Part shown: one piece after another, positions 9,015-17,850 of the stretch
Layout of the letters: each line of letters begins with the position of its first letter
Position numbering within the stretch: position 1 is the first letter of the stretch
Source: CAMFLJ01 sp965279255
Lineage (GTDB): Bacteria > Actinomycetota > Acidimicrobiia > Acidimicrobiales > Acidimicrobilacustridaceae
Length of the DNA: 64,000 nucleotides
Assembly: GCA_965279255.1 (NCBI GenBank)
Contig: OZ257146.1
Location: forward strand, 4,154,001-4,218,000
Direction: 5' to 3'
Program-made: the position numbers and the translations under genes
Notes under the pieces: generated by a model
What the model saw: only the letters and a program-made list of their open reading frames with translations
Databases searched by the model: none
What the model was told of the DNA's origin: nothing

Positions 9015-9893
9015 TCAGCGGCCGGTGAGGCGGGCGCGGAGCTCCTCGTTGTGGACGAACACGGGGAGCTCGTCGGCGTCGTTGACCGCCGGCCGGACCG
9101 AGGTGCCGCCGTCGACGCACAGCACCTGGCCGGTGACGTAGGCCGCCAGATCGGAGATGAAGAACAGCACCGCCTTGGCGATGTCGTCGGAGGTGCCTCG
9201 GCGGCGCATGGGGATCACGAGCAGGTCGTCGCGGTCGGTGTCGCCGGGCTTGCGGGTCGACGCGCTCTTCGGCGTGGCGATCGACCCGGGAGCCACCGCG
9301 TTGACGCGGATGTCGTCGCGGCCCCACTCGACGGCGAGCGAGCGGGTGAGCGACAGCACCGCCGCCTTCGCCGCGGCGTAGGCCGAGCCGTAGGGCATGG
9401 CGTTGAGGGCCGAGACGGTGGCGATGTTCACGATCGAGCCGCCCTGGCCCTGCTCGATGAGCCGGCGGCCGACGGCCCGCACCGAGTTCACGGTCGATCC
9501 GAAGTTGAGCGCCATCACGTCGTCGAAGGCGGGGTCCTCGCCGGCGAAGGGCGACCACTGCGCCGGCCACATGCCGCCGGCGACCTGCACCGAGCCCCGC
9601 AGCGGGCCGAACGACGAGGCCCGGTCGACGGCGGCGGCCACGGCGTCGCGGTCGCGGCCGTCGGCCACCAGGCCCTCGTGCTCCACGCCGTCGGCGGTGA
9701 GCGCGTCGGTGCACACGGCGAGCTTGTCGGGGTCGATGTCGACCGCCAGCACCCGAGCACCGGCCCGGCCGATGTGGCGGGCGATCGAGGTGCCGATGCC
9801 GCCACCGCCGGCGCCCATCACCAACACGGTCGAGCCGGCCAGGCCCCACACGTCGCCGTCGAAGCCGGTCGTTCCACTCGTCGTGTCGGCCAT
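9015..9893 (-). CDS. Short-chain dehydrogenase/reductase
   Basis: 292 residues. Cofactor loop GAGGGGIGTS (near residue 27), strand VDID giving an Asp after beta-2 that favours NAD, catalytic Ser in IATVSALNA, Tyr/Lys in YGSAYAAAKAA, and C-terminal YVTGQVLCVDGG. All catalytic residues are present. One base separates it from the upstream SDR, so both are in one operon. About 30 residues after the usual SDR end are extra. Likely a hydroxyacyl-CoA or steroid-type dehydrogenase, by context only. Confidence 0.9.
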   Translation of the reverse strand: MADTTSGTTGFDGDVWGLAGSTVLVMGAGGGGIGTSIARHIGRAGARVLAVDIDPDKLAVCTDALTADGVEHEGLVADGRDRDAVAAAVDRASSFGPLRGSVQVAGGMWPAQWSPFAGEDPAFDDVMALNFGSTVNSVRAVGRRLIEQGQGGSIVNIATVSALNAMPYGSAYAAAKAAVLSLTRSLAVEWGRDDIRVNAVAPGSIATPKSASTRKPGDTDRDDLLVIPMRRRGTSDDIAKAVLFFISDLAAYVTGQVLCVDGGTSVRPAVNDADELPVFVHNEELRARLTGR

Positions 9894-9894
9894 C

Positions 9895-10728
9895 TCAGAG
9901 GTCCTCGTGCAGGGCGGTCTCGGACACGGGGCGGTGCCAGCCGCCGGCGGCCCGGTTGCCGCCGTCGACGTGGAGGGTGGTGCCGCTGATGAAGCGGGAG
10001 AGGTCGCTGGCCAGGAAGAGGGCAGCCGCCGCGGAGTCCTCGGGGGTCCCGAAGAAGCCGAGGGGCGGGGTGAACGCCGGCATGTACTCGGGCTTGCCCT
10101 CGAGCATCGCCTTGCGGGCGTCCTTCTCGCCGCCGCTCGGCTGGGCGTCGGAGGCGATGGCGTTGACCCGGATGTTCCGGCTGCCGAGCTCGAGGGCGAG
10201 GGTGCCGGTGATGTTGGCCACCGCGGCCTTCATGGCGGCGTAGACGGAGAACCCGGGCCCAGCCTGGTGGGCCTCGATCGAGGTGAGGTTGATGATCGAC
10301 CCACCGTCGGTCATCAGCGGGGCGACCCGGCGGATGAAGTGGGTGACCTGGGTGAAGTTCTCGGCGATGATCGACGCCTCGCCCTTGGGGGCGATGTCGA
10401 GGAAGGGCGCCACGAACGTGCCGCCCGCGTTGTTCACCAGCACGTCGACCCGGTTGAACCGTTCGGCGATCGACTCGACGAAGGCGTCGACGGCCTCCGG
10501 GTCGCGGACGTCGAGCTCGGCGCTCAGCACCGGGCGCCCGAGGCCCTCGATGTCGGCGGCCACCTCGGCCAGCAGGTCGGCCTGGCGGTCGCAGATCGCC
10601 ACCGTGGCCCCGCACCGGGCGAACAGGCGGGCGGTGGCCGCGCCGATCCCCTGGGCGGCGCCGGTGACGACGGCGATCCGGTCGGTGAGCAGGATGGAAT
10701 CGGCGTCGAAGAGGTCCCCCGTGGTCAT
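9895..10728 (-). CDS. Short-chain dehydrogenase/reductase
   Basis: 277 residues. TGAAQGIGAATA loop near residue 23, NNAGG, Ser in NLTSIEAHQ, Tyr/Lys in FSVYAAMKAA, and the C-terminal substrate-loop/tail ISGTTLHVDGGN. The ATG at 10728 sits 6 bases after CAGAGT, a leaderless-type -10. First gene of a two-SDR operon divergent from the LLM oxidoreductase; the two share the intergenic region that carries a perfect 24-bp hairpin. Confidence 0.92.
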   Translation of the reverse strand: MTTGDLFDADSILLTDRIAVVTGAAQGIGAATARLFARCGATVAICDRQADLLAEVAADIEGLGRPVLSAELDVRDPEAVDAFVESIAERFNRVDVLVNNAGGTFVAPFLDIAPKGEASIIAENFTQVTHFIRRVAPLMTDGGSIINLTSIEAHQAGPGFSVYAAMKAAVANITGTLALELGSRNIRVNAIASDAQPSGGEKDARKAMLEGKPEYMPAFTPPLGFFGTPEDSAAAALFLASDLSRFISGTTLHVDGGNRAAGGWHRPVSETALHEDL

Positions 10729-10734
10729 GGGGCC

Positions 10735-10740
10735 ACTCTG
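10735..10740 (-). promoter_or_regulatory. -10 element for SDR gene
   Basis: CAGAGT on the minus strand, 6 bases before the ATG at 10728. Confidence 0.4.
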
Positions 10741-10767
10741 TCACGCCCGCCCGAGCACCCGCCCTTC

Positions 10768-10820
10768 CACCCTCTGGCTCAGTACGTCACCCCAGAGGTG
10801 ACGTACTGAGCCAGAGGGTG
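10768..10820. repeat. Dispersed intergenic hairpin, copy A (perfect 24-bp stem)
   Basis: Arms 10768-10791 and 10797-10820 are exact reverse complements; the loop is CCAGA. The core GGCTCAGTACGTCAC is shared with the copy at 37225 and, more loosely, with the one at 60223. It lies between two divergent genes, so it cannot be a terminator for either. Confidence 0.9.
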
Positions 10821-10867
10821 TCGGGCGGCCTGGTGCGCGCGAGGGGAGACGGGGGAAGACTGGGGAG

Positions 10868-11776
10868 GTGAAGCTCTCCTACTGGCCCCACACCAGCCAG
10901 CCGTGGGCCGACCTGCTGGCGTCGGTCCGCCACGTCGACGCCGCCGGCTGGCACGGCGTCTACGTCGCCGACCACTTCATGGGCGACGGTGCCGGCTTCG
11001 GTCCCGAGCGCGCCCCCTGGCTCGAGGCGACCGCCGTGCTGGCGTCGCTCGCCAGCGCCACCGAACGGGTGCGCCTCGCCCCCCTCGTGCTGTCGGCGAC
11101 CTACCGGCACCCGGCGGTCGTGGCCAACTGGGCCGCGTCGGTCGATCACACGAGCGGTGGCCGCCTCACCCTCGGCCTGGGCGCCGGCTGGCAGGTCAAC
11201 GAGCACGAGCAGTACGGCATCGAGCTCGGCCCCCCGGGCCGGCGGGTCTCTCGGTTCGACGAGTACCTCGCCGTGGTCCGGGGGCTGCTCACCGAGGAGC
11301 TCACGACCGTCGACGGCCGCTGGTTCACCGTGACCGACGCCGTCTGCGAGCCCAAGCCCGTGCAGGAGCGGCTCCCGCTGCTCGTCGGGGCCAAGGGCGA
11401 GCGCATGCTGGGCGTCGTCGCCCGGCGGGCCGACCAGTGGAACCGGTGGAGCACGCCCGAGGAGATGCGGGTGGCCGCCGAGGTGCTGGCCCGGCACTGC
11501 GACGAGATCGGCCGCGACCCCCGGTCGATCCATCGCTCCACCCAGGCCCTGGTGATGGTCACCGACGATGCCGTGGCCGCCCGCTCGTTCGTCGAGTCGG
11601 TGGCGCCCCGCGCCGCTGTCGCCGGCCCGCCCGAGGTCTTCGCCGACCGGGTGGTGGAGTGGGCGGCAGCCGGCGTCGACGAGGTCATCGTCCCCGACTT
11701 CGTGCTGGCCTCGGGGGCCGAGCGCCTCGAGCAGCTCGACGCCCTCCACGCCGCCGTCGCCCCCCTCCTCTCCTGA
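10868..11776 (+). CDS. LLM-class (F420-type) flavin-dependent oxidoreductase
   Basis: 302-residue TIM-barrel protein of the luciferase-like family. Typical blocks: VYVADHFMG near residue 36, RLTLGLGAGWQVNEHEQYG around 97-115 and PLLVGAKGERML around 172. No N-terminal signal. GTG at 10868 is preceded by GGGGAG. Actinobacterial members with this GLGAGW block generally use F420, but cofactor choice between F420 and FMN is inferred. Context with four SDRs suggests a catabolic oxidation step. Confidence 0.88.
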   Translation: MKLSYWPHTSQPWADLLASVRHVDAAGWHGVYVADHFMGDGAGFGPERAPWLEATAVLASLASATERVRLAPLVLSATYRHPAVVANWAASVDHTSGGRLTLGLGAGWQVNEHEQYGIELGPPGRRVSRFDEYLAVVRGLLTEELTTVDGRWFTVTDAVCEPKPVQERLPLLVGAKGERMLGVVARRADQWNRWSTPEEMRVAAEVLARHCDEIGRDPRSIHRSTQALVMVTDDAVAARSFVESVAPRAAVAGPPEVFADRVVEWAAAGVDEVIVPDFVLASGAERLEQLDALHAAVAPLLS

Positions 11777-11811
11777 CCGACCCGATCTTCTGAACGGGCT
11801 TGTGGGGTCGG
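11777..11811. terminator. Possible bidirectional terminator between convergent genes
   Basis: CCGACCC (11777-11783) can pair with GGGTCGG (11805-11811) across a 21-base loop. Weak, no T-run; listed because it lies exactly between convergent stops at 11776 and 11825. Confidence 0.25.
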
Positions 11812-11824
11812 CGGGGTCGGCGGG

Positions 11825-12535
11825 TCAGACGTCGAGGTCGTGGCGGCCGAGGTAGGAGTCGATGAGCGCCTGGTCGCCCTTCAGCTCGGCGCTGGTGCCG
11901 GAGAGCACCACCCTGCCCTCGGCCAGCACGTAGGCGCGGTCGCACAGGTCGAGGGCGAGGTCGGTGTTCTGCTCCACCAACAGCACCGGCACCTGGGCAC
12001 GGACCCGACGGAGGGCGTCGAACACGGCGTCGACCACGATCGGGGCGAGCCCGAGCGACGGCTCGTCGAGCAGCAGCATCCGCGGGGAGGCCACCAACGC
12101 CCGCCCGATCGCCACCATCTGCTGCTCGCCGCCCGAGAGCGCCCAACCGGCCCGCCCACGGAGTGGCCCGAGCGGCGGGAACAGGTCGTAGACGTCGTCG
12201 ATGCTGAACAGGGTGGGCCGACCGGCGCGGGCGCTGGTGGCGACCTGGAGGTTCTCGTGCACCGACAGGCTGGGGAACACCCGTCGGCCCTCGGGCACGT
12301 GGCACAGCCCGGCGCGGGCGACGGACTCGACGCGCATCCGCTCGATGCGCTCGCCGTCGAAGGTGACGGTGCCGGTGCTGGGCACCAGGCGGGAGATGGC
12401 GGCGAGGGTCGACGTCTTGCCTGCGCCGTTCGGCCCGAGCAGGGCCACGGCCTCGCCCTCGGCGACCTCGAGCGACACACCCGACACGGCGTCCACCGCG
12501 CCGTAGCGCACGTGGAGCTCAGCGACCTCCAGCAC
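11825..12535 (-). CDS. livF: Branched-chain amino acid/amide ABC transporter ATPase (LivF)
   Basis: 236 residues. Walker A GPNGAGKTS, signature LSGGEQQMVAIGRAL, Walker B MLLLDEPSLGLAP; the GEQQM signature is the LivF hallmark. The GTG at 12535 has GGGAGGAGGT just upstream and overlaps the livG end by 17 bases. Last gene of the livKHMGF operon. Energises import with LivG. Confidence 0.93.
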   Translation of the reverse strand: MLEVAELHVRYGAVDAVSGVSLEVAEGEAVALLGPNGAGKTSTLAAISRLVPSTGTVTFDGERIERMRVESVARAGLCHVPEGRRVFPSLSVHENLQVATSARAGRPTLFSIDDVYDLFPPLGPLRGRAGWALSGGEQQMVAIGRALVASPRMLLLDEPSLGLAPIVVDAVFDALRRVRAQVPVLLVEQNTDLALDLCDRAYVLAEGRVVLSGTSAELKGDQALIDSYLGRHDLDV

Positions 12536-13328
12536 CGGACCTCCTCCCGAGATAGGCGTCGACCACGGTCGGGTCGTTCCACACCGTCGATGGCGGTCCG
12601 ACGGCCACGACCCGGCCGAGCTGCAGCACGACCAGGCGGTCACAGAGCCGGTCGAGGAAGTCGATCTTGTGGTCGACGACGAGCAGCGGGATGCCCTCGG
12701 CCCGCAGGCTGGAGAGCAGGTCGGCGAACGCACCGGTCTCGGCCTGGTTGAGGCCGGCGCCGGGCTCGTCGAGCAGCACGATGCGCGGGCGGCCACAGAT
12801 CACCCGGGCCACCTCGACGAGGCGCTGCTGGCCGTAGCTGAGCTCGCCCGCCGGGATGTCGGCGACGGCGAGCTGCCCGACCCGCTCCAGTGCGGCGGAC
12901 GCGTCGGCCCAGCGGCCGCGCTCGTGGCGCAGCAGCCCGCGCCGGTCGATCCACGTGGCCAGCAGGCGGCTCTTGGCGGTGTCCGGATGGGACAGCAGCA
13001 CGTTCTCCAGCGCGGTGAGCTCCGGGAACACCTGAGGGGTCTGGAAGGTGCGCAGCAGTCCGGCCCGGCGCATGGTGCCCGGTCGGACCTTCGTCACGGT
13101 CGACCCGTCGATCGAGATGGTGCCCGAGGCGTGCACCATGCCGGTGAGCGCGTTGAGCATCGTCGACTTGCCCGAGCCGTTGGGCCCGACGAGGCCGACG
13201 ATCTCACCGGGCTCGACGTGGAGCGACACCTCGTCGACGGCGCGCACGCCGCCGAAGCTCACCGAGACGGCCTCGGCCCGCAGCACCGCGCTGTCGGCCC
13301 CGCTCGGTGCCGGGTCAGTTGACGCCAT
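12519..13328 (-). CDS. livG: Branched-chain amino acid/amide ABC transporter ATPase (LivG)
   Basis: 269 residues. Walker A GPNGSGKST, the LivG insertion RTFQTPQVFPELTALENV, signature LSYGQQRLVEVARVI and Walker B IVLLDEPGAGLNQAE. The ATG at 13328 overlaps the livM stop by 14 bases and was preferred to an upstream in-frame start because homology begins near AVLRAEAVSVSFGG. Pairs with LivF. Confidence 0.93.
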   Translation of the reverse strand: MASTDPAPSGADSAVLRAEAVSVSFGGVRAVDEVSLHVEPGEIVGLVGPNGSGKSTMLNALTGMVHASGTISIDGSTVTKVRPGTMRRAGLLRTFQTPQVFPELTALENVLLSHPDTAKSRLLATWIDRRGLLRHERGRWADASAALERVGQLAVADIPAGELSYGQQRLVEVARVICGRPRIVLLDEPGAGLNQAETGAFADLLSSLRAEGIPLLVVDHKIDFLDRLCDRLVVLQLGRVVAVGPPSTVWNDPTVVDAYLGRRSGAGGR

Positions 13329-14364
13329 CGGGCACCTCGGCGGTCTCGGTGCCGAACGGGTCACGGGGCTCGATGTCGAGCGGCGTGACGTCGTCGCGGT
13401 GGCGCCGTCGACGCCAGGGCAGCAGGTCGTACAGGCCGACGAGGCCCCGGGGCAGCACCAGCACCACGAGCACGAGCAGCAGGCCGTAGATCAGGCTCTG
13501 GTGGGCGCCGACGAAGCGCAGCTTCTCGGGGGCCCACACCACGAACAGGGCACCGATCACGGCCCCCCACATCGAGCCGATGCCGCCGAGCAGGAGCACG
13601 AGGAACAGGTCGATGCCGAGCTGGAGCGAGAACGTGTCGGGGTTGATGAACCCGATGCGGTGGGCGGTGAGGGCGCCGGCCGCCGCGGCGAAGGCGGAGC
13701 CGATGGCGAAGAAGGCGTAGCGCGTCCACGTCGTCGGGAGCCCGGCCGAGGCGGCCACCTCCGGCTTGTCGCGCAGGGCCACGGCGGCCCGGCGCAGGGG
13801 CGACCGCTCGATCAGCGCGGTGAGCACGAGGCCCAGGGTCAGCACCGCGAGGGTGAGCCAGAAGATGCCGCGGTCGTCGTTGATCTCCCAGCCGAAGAGG
13901 TCGGGGCGGGGGATGCCACCGACCTCGCCACCCGACGCGGTGAAGCCCTCCCACTCGCGGAACACCACGAGGAAGATGAAGGAGAGGGCCAGCGTGGCGA
14001 TGGCGAAGTAGAAGGCCTCGGTGCGGCGCACGATCCACGAGAAGGCGAGCGCCACCACCGTCGACACGAGGATGGCGAGCACGAAGCCACCGACGAAGCC
14101 GAGCCGGTCCGACGCCCAGGCCGACGTGTAGGCGCCGAGCCCCATGAACGCCGCCTGCGAGAACGCGAACTGCCCACTCAGGCCGAACACGATGTAGAAG
14201 CCGACGCCGGCCAGGGCGTAGGTCGCCCACTGCGACATGATCCCGAGGGTCAGCGCGTCGCCCTGCAGCAGCGAGAACACGAAGGCCGCCGCCGCCACCC
14301 CGAGGGCGCCGAGGAGCTGGTGGCGGCCGTAGGCCGGCGGTGCGAGCACCCGGCGCTCAGACAC
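13315..14364 (-). CDS. livM: Branched-chain amino acid/amide ABC transporter permease (LivM)
   Basis: 349 residues with about nine hydrophobic spans. Family blocks FSQAAFMGLGAYTSAW and ERSPLRRAAVALRDKPEVAASAG, then LLGGIGSMWGAVIGA, are those of LivM. GTG start at 14364 overlaps the livH stop by 8 bases. A charged C-terminal tail of about 30 residues follows the last helix. Confidence 0.92.
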   Translation of the reverse strand: MSERRVLAPPAYGRHQLLGALGVAAAAFVFSLLQGDALTLGIMSQWATYALAGVGFYIVFGLSGQFAFSQAAFMGLGAYTSAWASDRLGFVGGFVLAILVSTVVALAFSWIVRRTEAFYFAIATLALSFIFLVVFREWEGFTASGGEVGGIPRPDLFGWEINDDRGIFWLTLAVLTLGLVLTALIERSPLRRAAVALRDKPEVAASAGLPTTWTRYAFFAIGSAFAAAAGALTAHRIGFINPDTFSLQLGIDLFLVLLLGGIGSMWGAVIGALFVVWAPEKLRFVGAHQSLIYGLLLVLVVLVLPRGLVGLYDLLPWRRRRHRDDVTPLDIEPRDPFGTETAEVPDGVN

Positions 14365-15235
14365 GGGTGCCGACCTCGTTGCCGAAGAGGCCCTGGGGCC
14401 GGAGGGCGATGGCGCCCAGCATGATGATGAACGGGTAGAGGTCGGCGTAGTCGGGAGACAGGTAGCCGGCCAACCACTGGGTCGAGACGCCGATCAGCAC
14501 GGCGCCGACCACGACGCCCCCGAGGCGGCCGAACCCTCCGAGGATCGCCGCGGCGAACGAGAAGAGCATCGGCGCGAACCCGAGGTTCGGGGTGAGGGCC
14601 TGGGTCGGTCCGTAGAGGATGCCGGCCAGGCCCGACAGCACCGCCGACAGGCCGAAGGCGGCGAGGGAGAGGTACCCCGCCCGGATGCCCTGCAGCCGGG
14701 CCGTGGCCCGGTCGGTGGCGATGGCCCGCAGCTGACGACCGAACTGGGTCTTGTTGAACACGAGGATCAGGGCGGTCACGCACACCGCGGTGACGCCGAT
14801 GATCAGGAGGTTCTGGATCGGGATGCGGGCACCGAAGATCTCGACGACCTTGCCGAGGCCGAACGGGCCCTTCAGGCGGCGGGGCGTGGTGCCCTGCCAC
14901 TCGACGATCAGCGCCCGGATCACGAGGGCGGCGCCCAGGGTGGCGATCACCACCACGTGGACGGACCGCCCTCGGACCGGTGCGTAGACGAGGCGCTCGA
15001 ACACGATGCCCACCACGAACAGCACGACCAGGGCGAGGGCGTAGGCCACCCCGAGCGGGAGCTCGAGATCGGCCGACGCCCAGAAGGCGACGTACGCGCC
15101 CAGGGTGACGAGGTCACCCTGGGCGAAGTTGACGACGCCGGTGGCCTTGGAGATCACGAGGAACCCGAGGGCGATCAGGGCGATGATCGCGCCCTGGCTC
15201 AACCCCGTGACCGTGAGCAGCACGAAGCGGGACAT
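14357..15235 (-). CDS. livH: Branched-chain amino acid/amide ABC transporter permease (LivH)
   Basis: 292 residues. NFAQGDLVTLGAYVAF in the first third and AAILGGFGRLGGVVVGAVLIG in the last third are LivH blocks; about eight transmembrane helices. ATG at 15235 follows the binding-protein gene by 11 bases. Forms the membrane channel with LivM. Confidence 0.92.
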   Translation of the reverse strand: MSRFVLLTVTGLSQGAIIALIALGFLVISKATGVVNFAQGDLVTLGAYVAFWASADLELPLGVAYALALVVLFVVGIVFERLVYAPVRGRSVHVVVIATLGAALVIRALIVEWQGTTPRRLKGPFGLGKVVEIFGARIPIQNLLIIGVTAVCVTALILVFNKTQFGRQLRAIATDRATARLQGIRAGYLSLAAFGLSAVLSGLAGILYGPTQALTPNLGFAPMLFSFAAAILGGFGRLGGVVVGAVLIGVSTQWLAGYLSPDYADLYPFIIMLGAIALRPQGLFGNEVGTRV

Positions 15236-15246
15236 GGGGTGGGCGC

Positions 15247-16482
15247 CTACTTCAGGTTGTCGTAGGACTTGACGGTGAGCAGCTGGCCCTTGTCGTTGAA
15301 CTTGGCGATGACCGCCTGGTGCACGAGGAAGTTGTCCTTGTTGGCGTAGGTCTGGGCGCAGACCCCGTCGCTCCAGTTCAGCGAGTTCAGGCCGGACTGG
15401 ATGGCGGTGGCGTCGGCCGAGCCGGCGGCCTCGATGACGTTGCGGACGATGTAGACCGCGTCGTACATCTCGGCGGCGGAGTACGACGGGGCGATCCCGT
15501 AGGCCGACTGGTACGCCTGGGCGAAGGCCTGGGTCGACGGGCGGTCGTCGTCGGTCGGGTTGCAGTCGAGGGTGCCGTAGACGTTGGTCAGCAGGCTGTT
15601 GTCGCCCACCGCCTTCACGAACGACGGGAAGCCCACGCTGCCCGGCGCCAGGTGGGGCTTGTCGATGGCCTGCTGGGCCAGCGTCGTGACCGAGAGGGCC
15701 AGCGTGTTCGGCGTGCCCCAGTCGACGATGGCGTCGGCGCTCGACATCGCGGTGATCGGCTCGGTGAGGTCGGTGGCGTTGAACTCGAAGGCCCGCTCGG
15801 CCGAGACCGTGCCGCCGGCGCCGGTGACGCCGGCCTTGATGCCCTCGACGCCCTGGCTGCCGAACGCGGTGTTGGTCGACAGCACGCCGACCGAGTTGGC
15901 GTCGAGCTCCTCCACGGCGAAGGTCCCGGTGATGTCACCGGCCTCGATGTTGTTCGGCCGGTTCACCCACAGCCACTCGTTGCCCTGCTGGCTCTTGGCG
16001 AGCCGCGGGTCGACGGCGTGCACGATCGTCGGCACCTTGGCCTCGGCGATGCGCGGTGCGAGGGCCAGGCCGATGGTGGAGGACGCCGGGCCCAGGATCA
16101 CCGTCGGGTTCTTGCCCAGCGCCAGGTTCAGCGAGTTGGTGGCGGCGTTCGGGTCGGTGGGCGAGGTGTCGATGGCCTCGAACGAGATCGGGTGCCCGCC
16201 GATGCCGCCGACGGAGTTGATCTCGTCGACGGCGAGCTTCATCCCGTTGTTGAAGTCGGGGATGGCGTTCGGGTCCTTGGAGTTGCTCGGGTCACCGATG
16301 AGCGAGACGATCGAGACCGGCGCCGCCAGCGTGATGTCCTTGGGCGGTGCGATCGACACGGCCGGGACGGTGGAGCCCGTGGTCGAGCTCCCGCTGTCGC
16401 TGTCCGACCCGCATCCGACGGCGACGAGGCCGAGCACGGCCAGGCCGGCCGCGAACGCCCGCGTACGTTTCGAGTTCCTCAT
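15247..16482 (-). CDS. livK: Branched-chain amino acid/amide binding lipoprotein (LivK-type)
   Basis: 411 residues. Signal peptide with lipobox ending VAVGC (Cys near residue 24), followed by a Ser/Gly/Thr-rich linker, then a type I periplasmic binding fold with GMKLAVDEINSVGGIGG and the VILGPASST hinge block. It should be lipid-anchored outside the membrane and deliver substrate to LivHM. Ligand uncertain: such proteins bind amino acids, amides, urea or aromatic acids. Confidence 0.9.
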   Translation of the reverse strand: MRNSKRTRAFAAGLAVLGLVAVGCGSDSDSGSSTTGSTVPAVSIAPPKDITLAAPVSIVSLIGDPSNSKDPNAIPDFNNGMKLAVDEINSVGGIGGHPISFEAIDTSPTDPNAATNSLNLALGKNPTVILGPASSTIGLALAPRIAEAKVPTIVHAVDPRLAKSQQGNEWLWVNRPNNIEAGDITGTFAVEELDANSVGVLSTNTAFGSQGVEGIKAGVTGAGGTVSAERAFEFNATDLTEPITAMSSADAIVDWGTPNTLALSVTTLAQQAIDKPHLAPGSVGFPSFVKAVGDNSLLTNVYGTLDCNPTDDDRPSTQAFAQAYQSAYGIAPSYSAAEMYDAVYIVRNVIEAAGSADATAIQSGLNSLNWSDGVCAQTYANKDNFLVHQAVIAKFNDKGQLLTVKSYDNLK

Positions 16483-16506
16483 TGGTGCCCCCCGGCTGTG
16501 TGGTGC

Positions 16507-16527
16507 GCCGTCGGATGGTCCGACGGC
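16507..16527. promoter_or_regulatory. Hairpin in livK leader
   Basis: GCCGTCGGA and TCCGACGGC form a perfect 9-bp stem with a TGG loop, 25 bases upstream of the livK start. A second stem follows at 16535-16549 (CTGACG/CGTCAG, loop CTG). They could be an operator or an mRNA control structure. Confidence 0.45.
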
Positions 16528-16534
16528 CCGCTCG

Positions 16535-16549
16535 CTGACGCTGCGTCAG
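16535..16549. promoter_or_regulatory. Second small inverted repeat in livK leader
   Basis: CTGACG-CTG-CGTCAG, perfect 6-bp arms. On the minus strand it would be transcribed before the larger hairpin. Confidence 0.35.
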
Positions 16550-16632
16550 GTGAGTGGCACCATACACATACCTGGATCAACAAGGAGATGGAACCACCAT
16601 CACGAAGTTGGGACGCCGCCTCAGGGGAGGGC

Positions 16633-17850
16633 TCAGGTGGTGACGGGCTTGTCGGCGGAGCCGATGGGGCGGCGCCACGAGCGCTTGGTGGCCCACACGA
16701 CCCAGCCCCCGGCGCCGACGGGGATCTCGGCCAGGTAGGTGAACCCGCGGAACAGGAACACCGCCGCCGCGCTCGCCGCGTCGCTGCCGCCGAAGCCGAT
16801 GAGCGCCGCTACCGCCCCGGTCTCCACGAAGCCGACCCCGCTCGGGGTGAACGGGATGGTCTCCAGCAGCCGGGCGAAGGCGAAGGCGGCGAAGACCTCG
16901 ATCCAGCCGAGCTGATCGGCACCCTCGCCCACGGCTCGGACGCAGAGCAGCAGGAGGAGGAACTGGCCGAAGTTGTAGAGGACCACCCACAGGGTGAGGC
17001 GCCACCACCGGGTGCGCAGCAGCCCGATGCTCGAGTGGCGGAACTCGAGCACGGCGCTGGTGACGTCGGGGGCCGACGAGCGCCGCAGCCAACGGCTCAC
17101 CGGGGTGACGATCCGCTGGCCGAAGGCGCCGATCCGGGTGGCGAGCGCCTCGCTGCGCATCACCAGAGCCAGCACCGTGGCCGCCCCGATGAGGGCGATC
17201 AGCCCGATGAGCGTCGGGATGAACAGGTGCCCGGTGGCCCGGCCGGTGGCGATCAGCAGAGCCAGCGCGATCACCGGCATGAAGAGCTTGGCGAACACGT
17301 TCCAGACACCCGAGACGAGGATCGAGAGCGTCACCGTGGGCATCGAGAAGCCCCATGACAGGTCGATGGCGTAGGTCGCGCCCACCCCGACCGCGCCACC
17401 GAAGGGCACCACGTTCGAGACCGCGCTGCCGGCGAAGTTCACGGTGAGGGCCTGCGGGTGGGTCAGGCCGGGGAGGCTGTTGGTGAGCACGCCGGTGTAG
17501 GCGAGCATCCCCAGGACCCAGACCACGGTGAGGCCGACCAGCCAGGCGGTCGACAGCTTCGAGATCTCGTGCCAGATCTCCGAGTAGTGCGAGCCGGTGA
17601 CCGCCGGCAGCACGAACACGAAGATCAGCGCCACGACCGCGAGCGAGATCGACGCCTCGATCACGCGGCGGCGTGTGGTCTTGCGGTGCAGCTCGTGGCT
17701 GACGACCGCCATCGGGTCGATCGACTCGTCGGCGGTGAGGCCCGACAGCACGTCGGGGATCTCGGGGGTGTCAGGGGCGTCGGATGTCTCGGGGACCTCC
17801 GGCCCGGGTCGACCCGCGCCCGCGCCACCGCTCCCGCCGGGCGTCGTCAC
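16633..17850 (-). CDS. LPG-synthase-like transmembrane protein (UPF0104 family)
   Basis: 405 residues. A Pro/Asp/Glu-rich N-terminal 50 residues precede about eight transmembrane helices with NFAGSAVSNVVPFGGAVGVG and, near the C-terminus, IPFTPSGVGFVETGAVAALIG, both typical of the lysylphosphatidylglycerol synthase flippase-like domain. The aminoacyl-transfer domain of MprF is absent. GTG overlaps the PIG-L stop (GTGA), so the two are coupled. Probably lipid or polyprenol-linked sugar handling at the membrane. Confidence 0.85.
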   Translation of the reverse strand: MTTPGGSGGAGAGRPGPEVPETSDAPDTPEIPDVLSGLTADESIDPMAVVSHELHRKTTRRRVIEASISLAVVALIFVFVLPAVTGSHYSEIWHEISKLSTAWLVGLTVVWVLGMLAYTGVLTNSLPGLTHPQALTVNFAGSAVSNVVPFGGAVGVGATYAIDLSWGFSMPTVTLSILVSGVWNVFAKLFMPVIALALLIATGRATGHLFIPTLIGLIALIGAATVLALVMRSEALATRIGAFGQRIVTPVSRWLRRSSAPDVTSAVLEFRHSSIGLLRTRWWRLTLWVVLYNFGQFLLLLLCVRAVGEGADQLGWIEVFAAFAFARLLETIPFTPSGVGFVETGAVAALIGFGGSDAASAAAVFLFRGFTYLAEIPVGAGGWVVWATKRSWRRPIGSADKPVTT

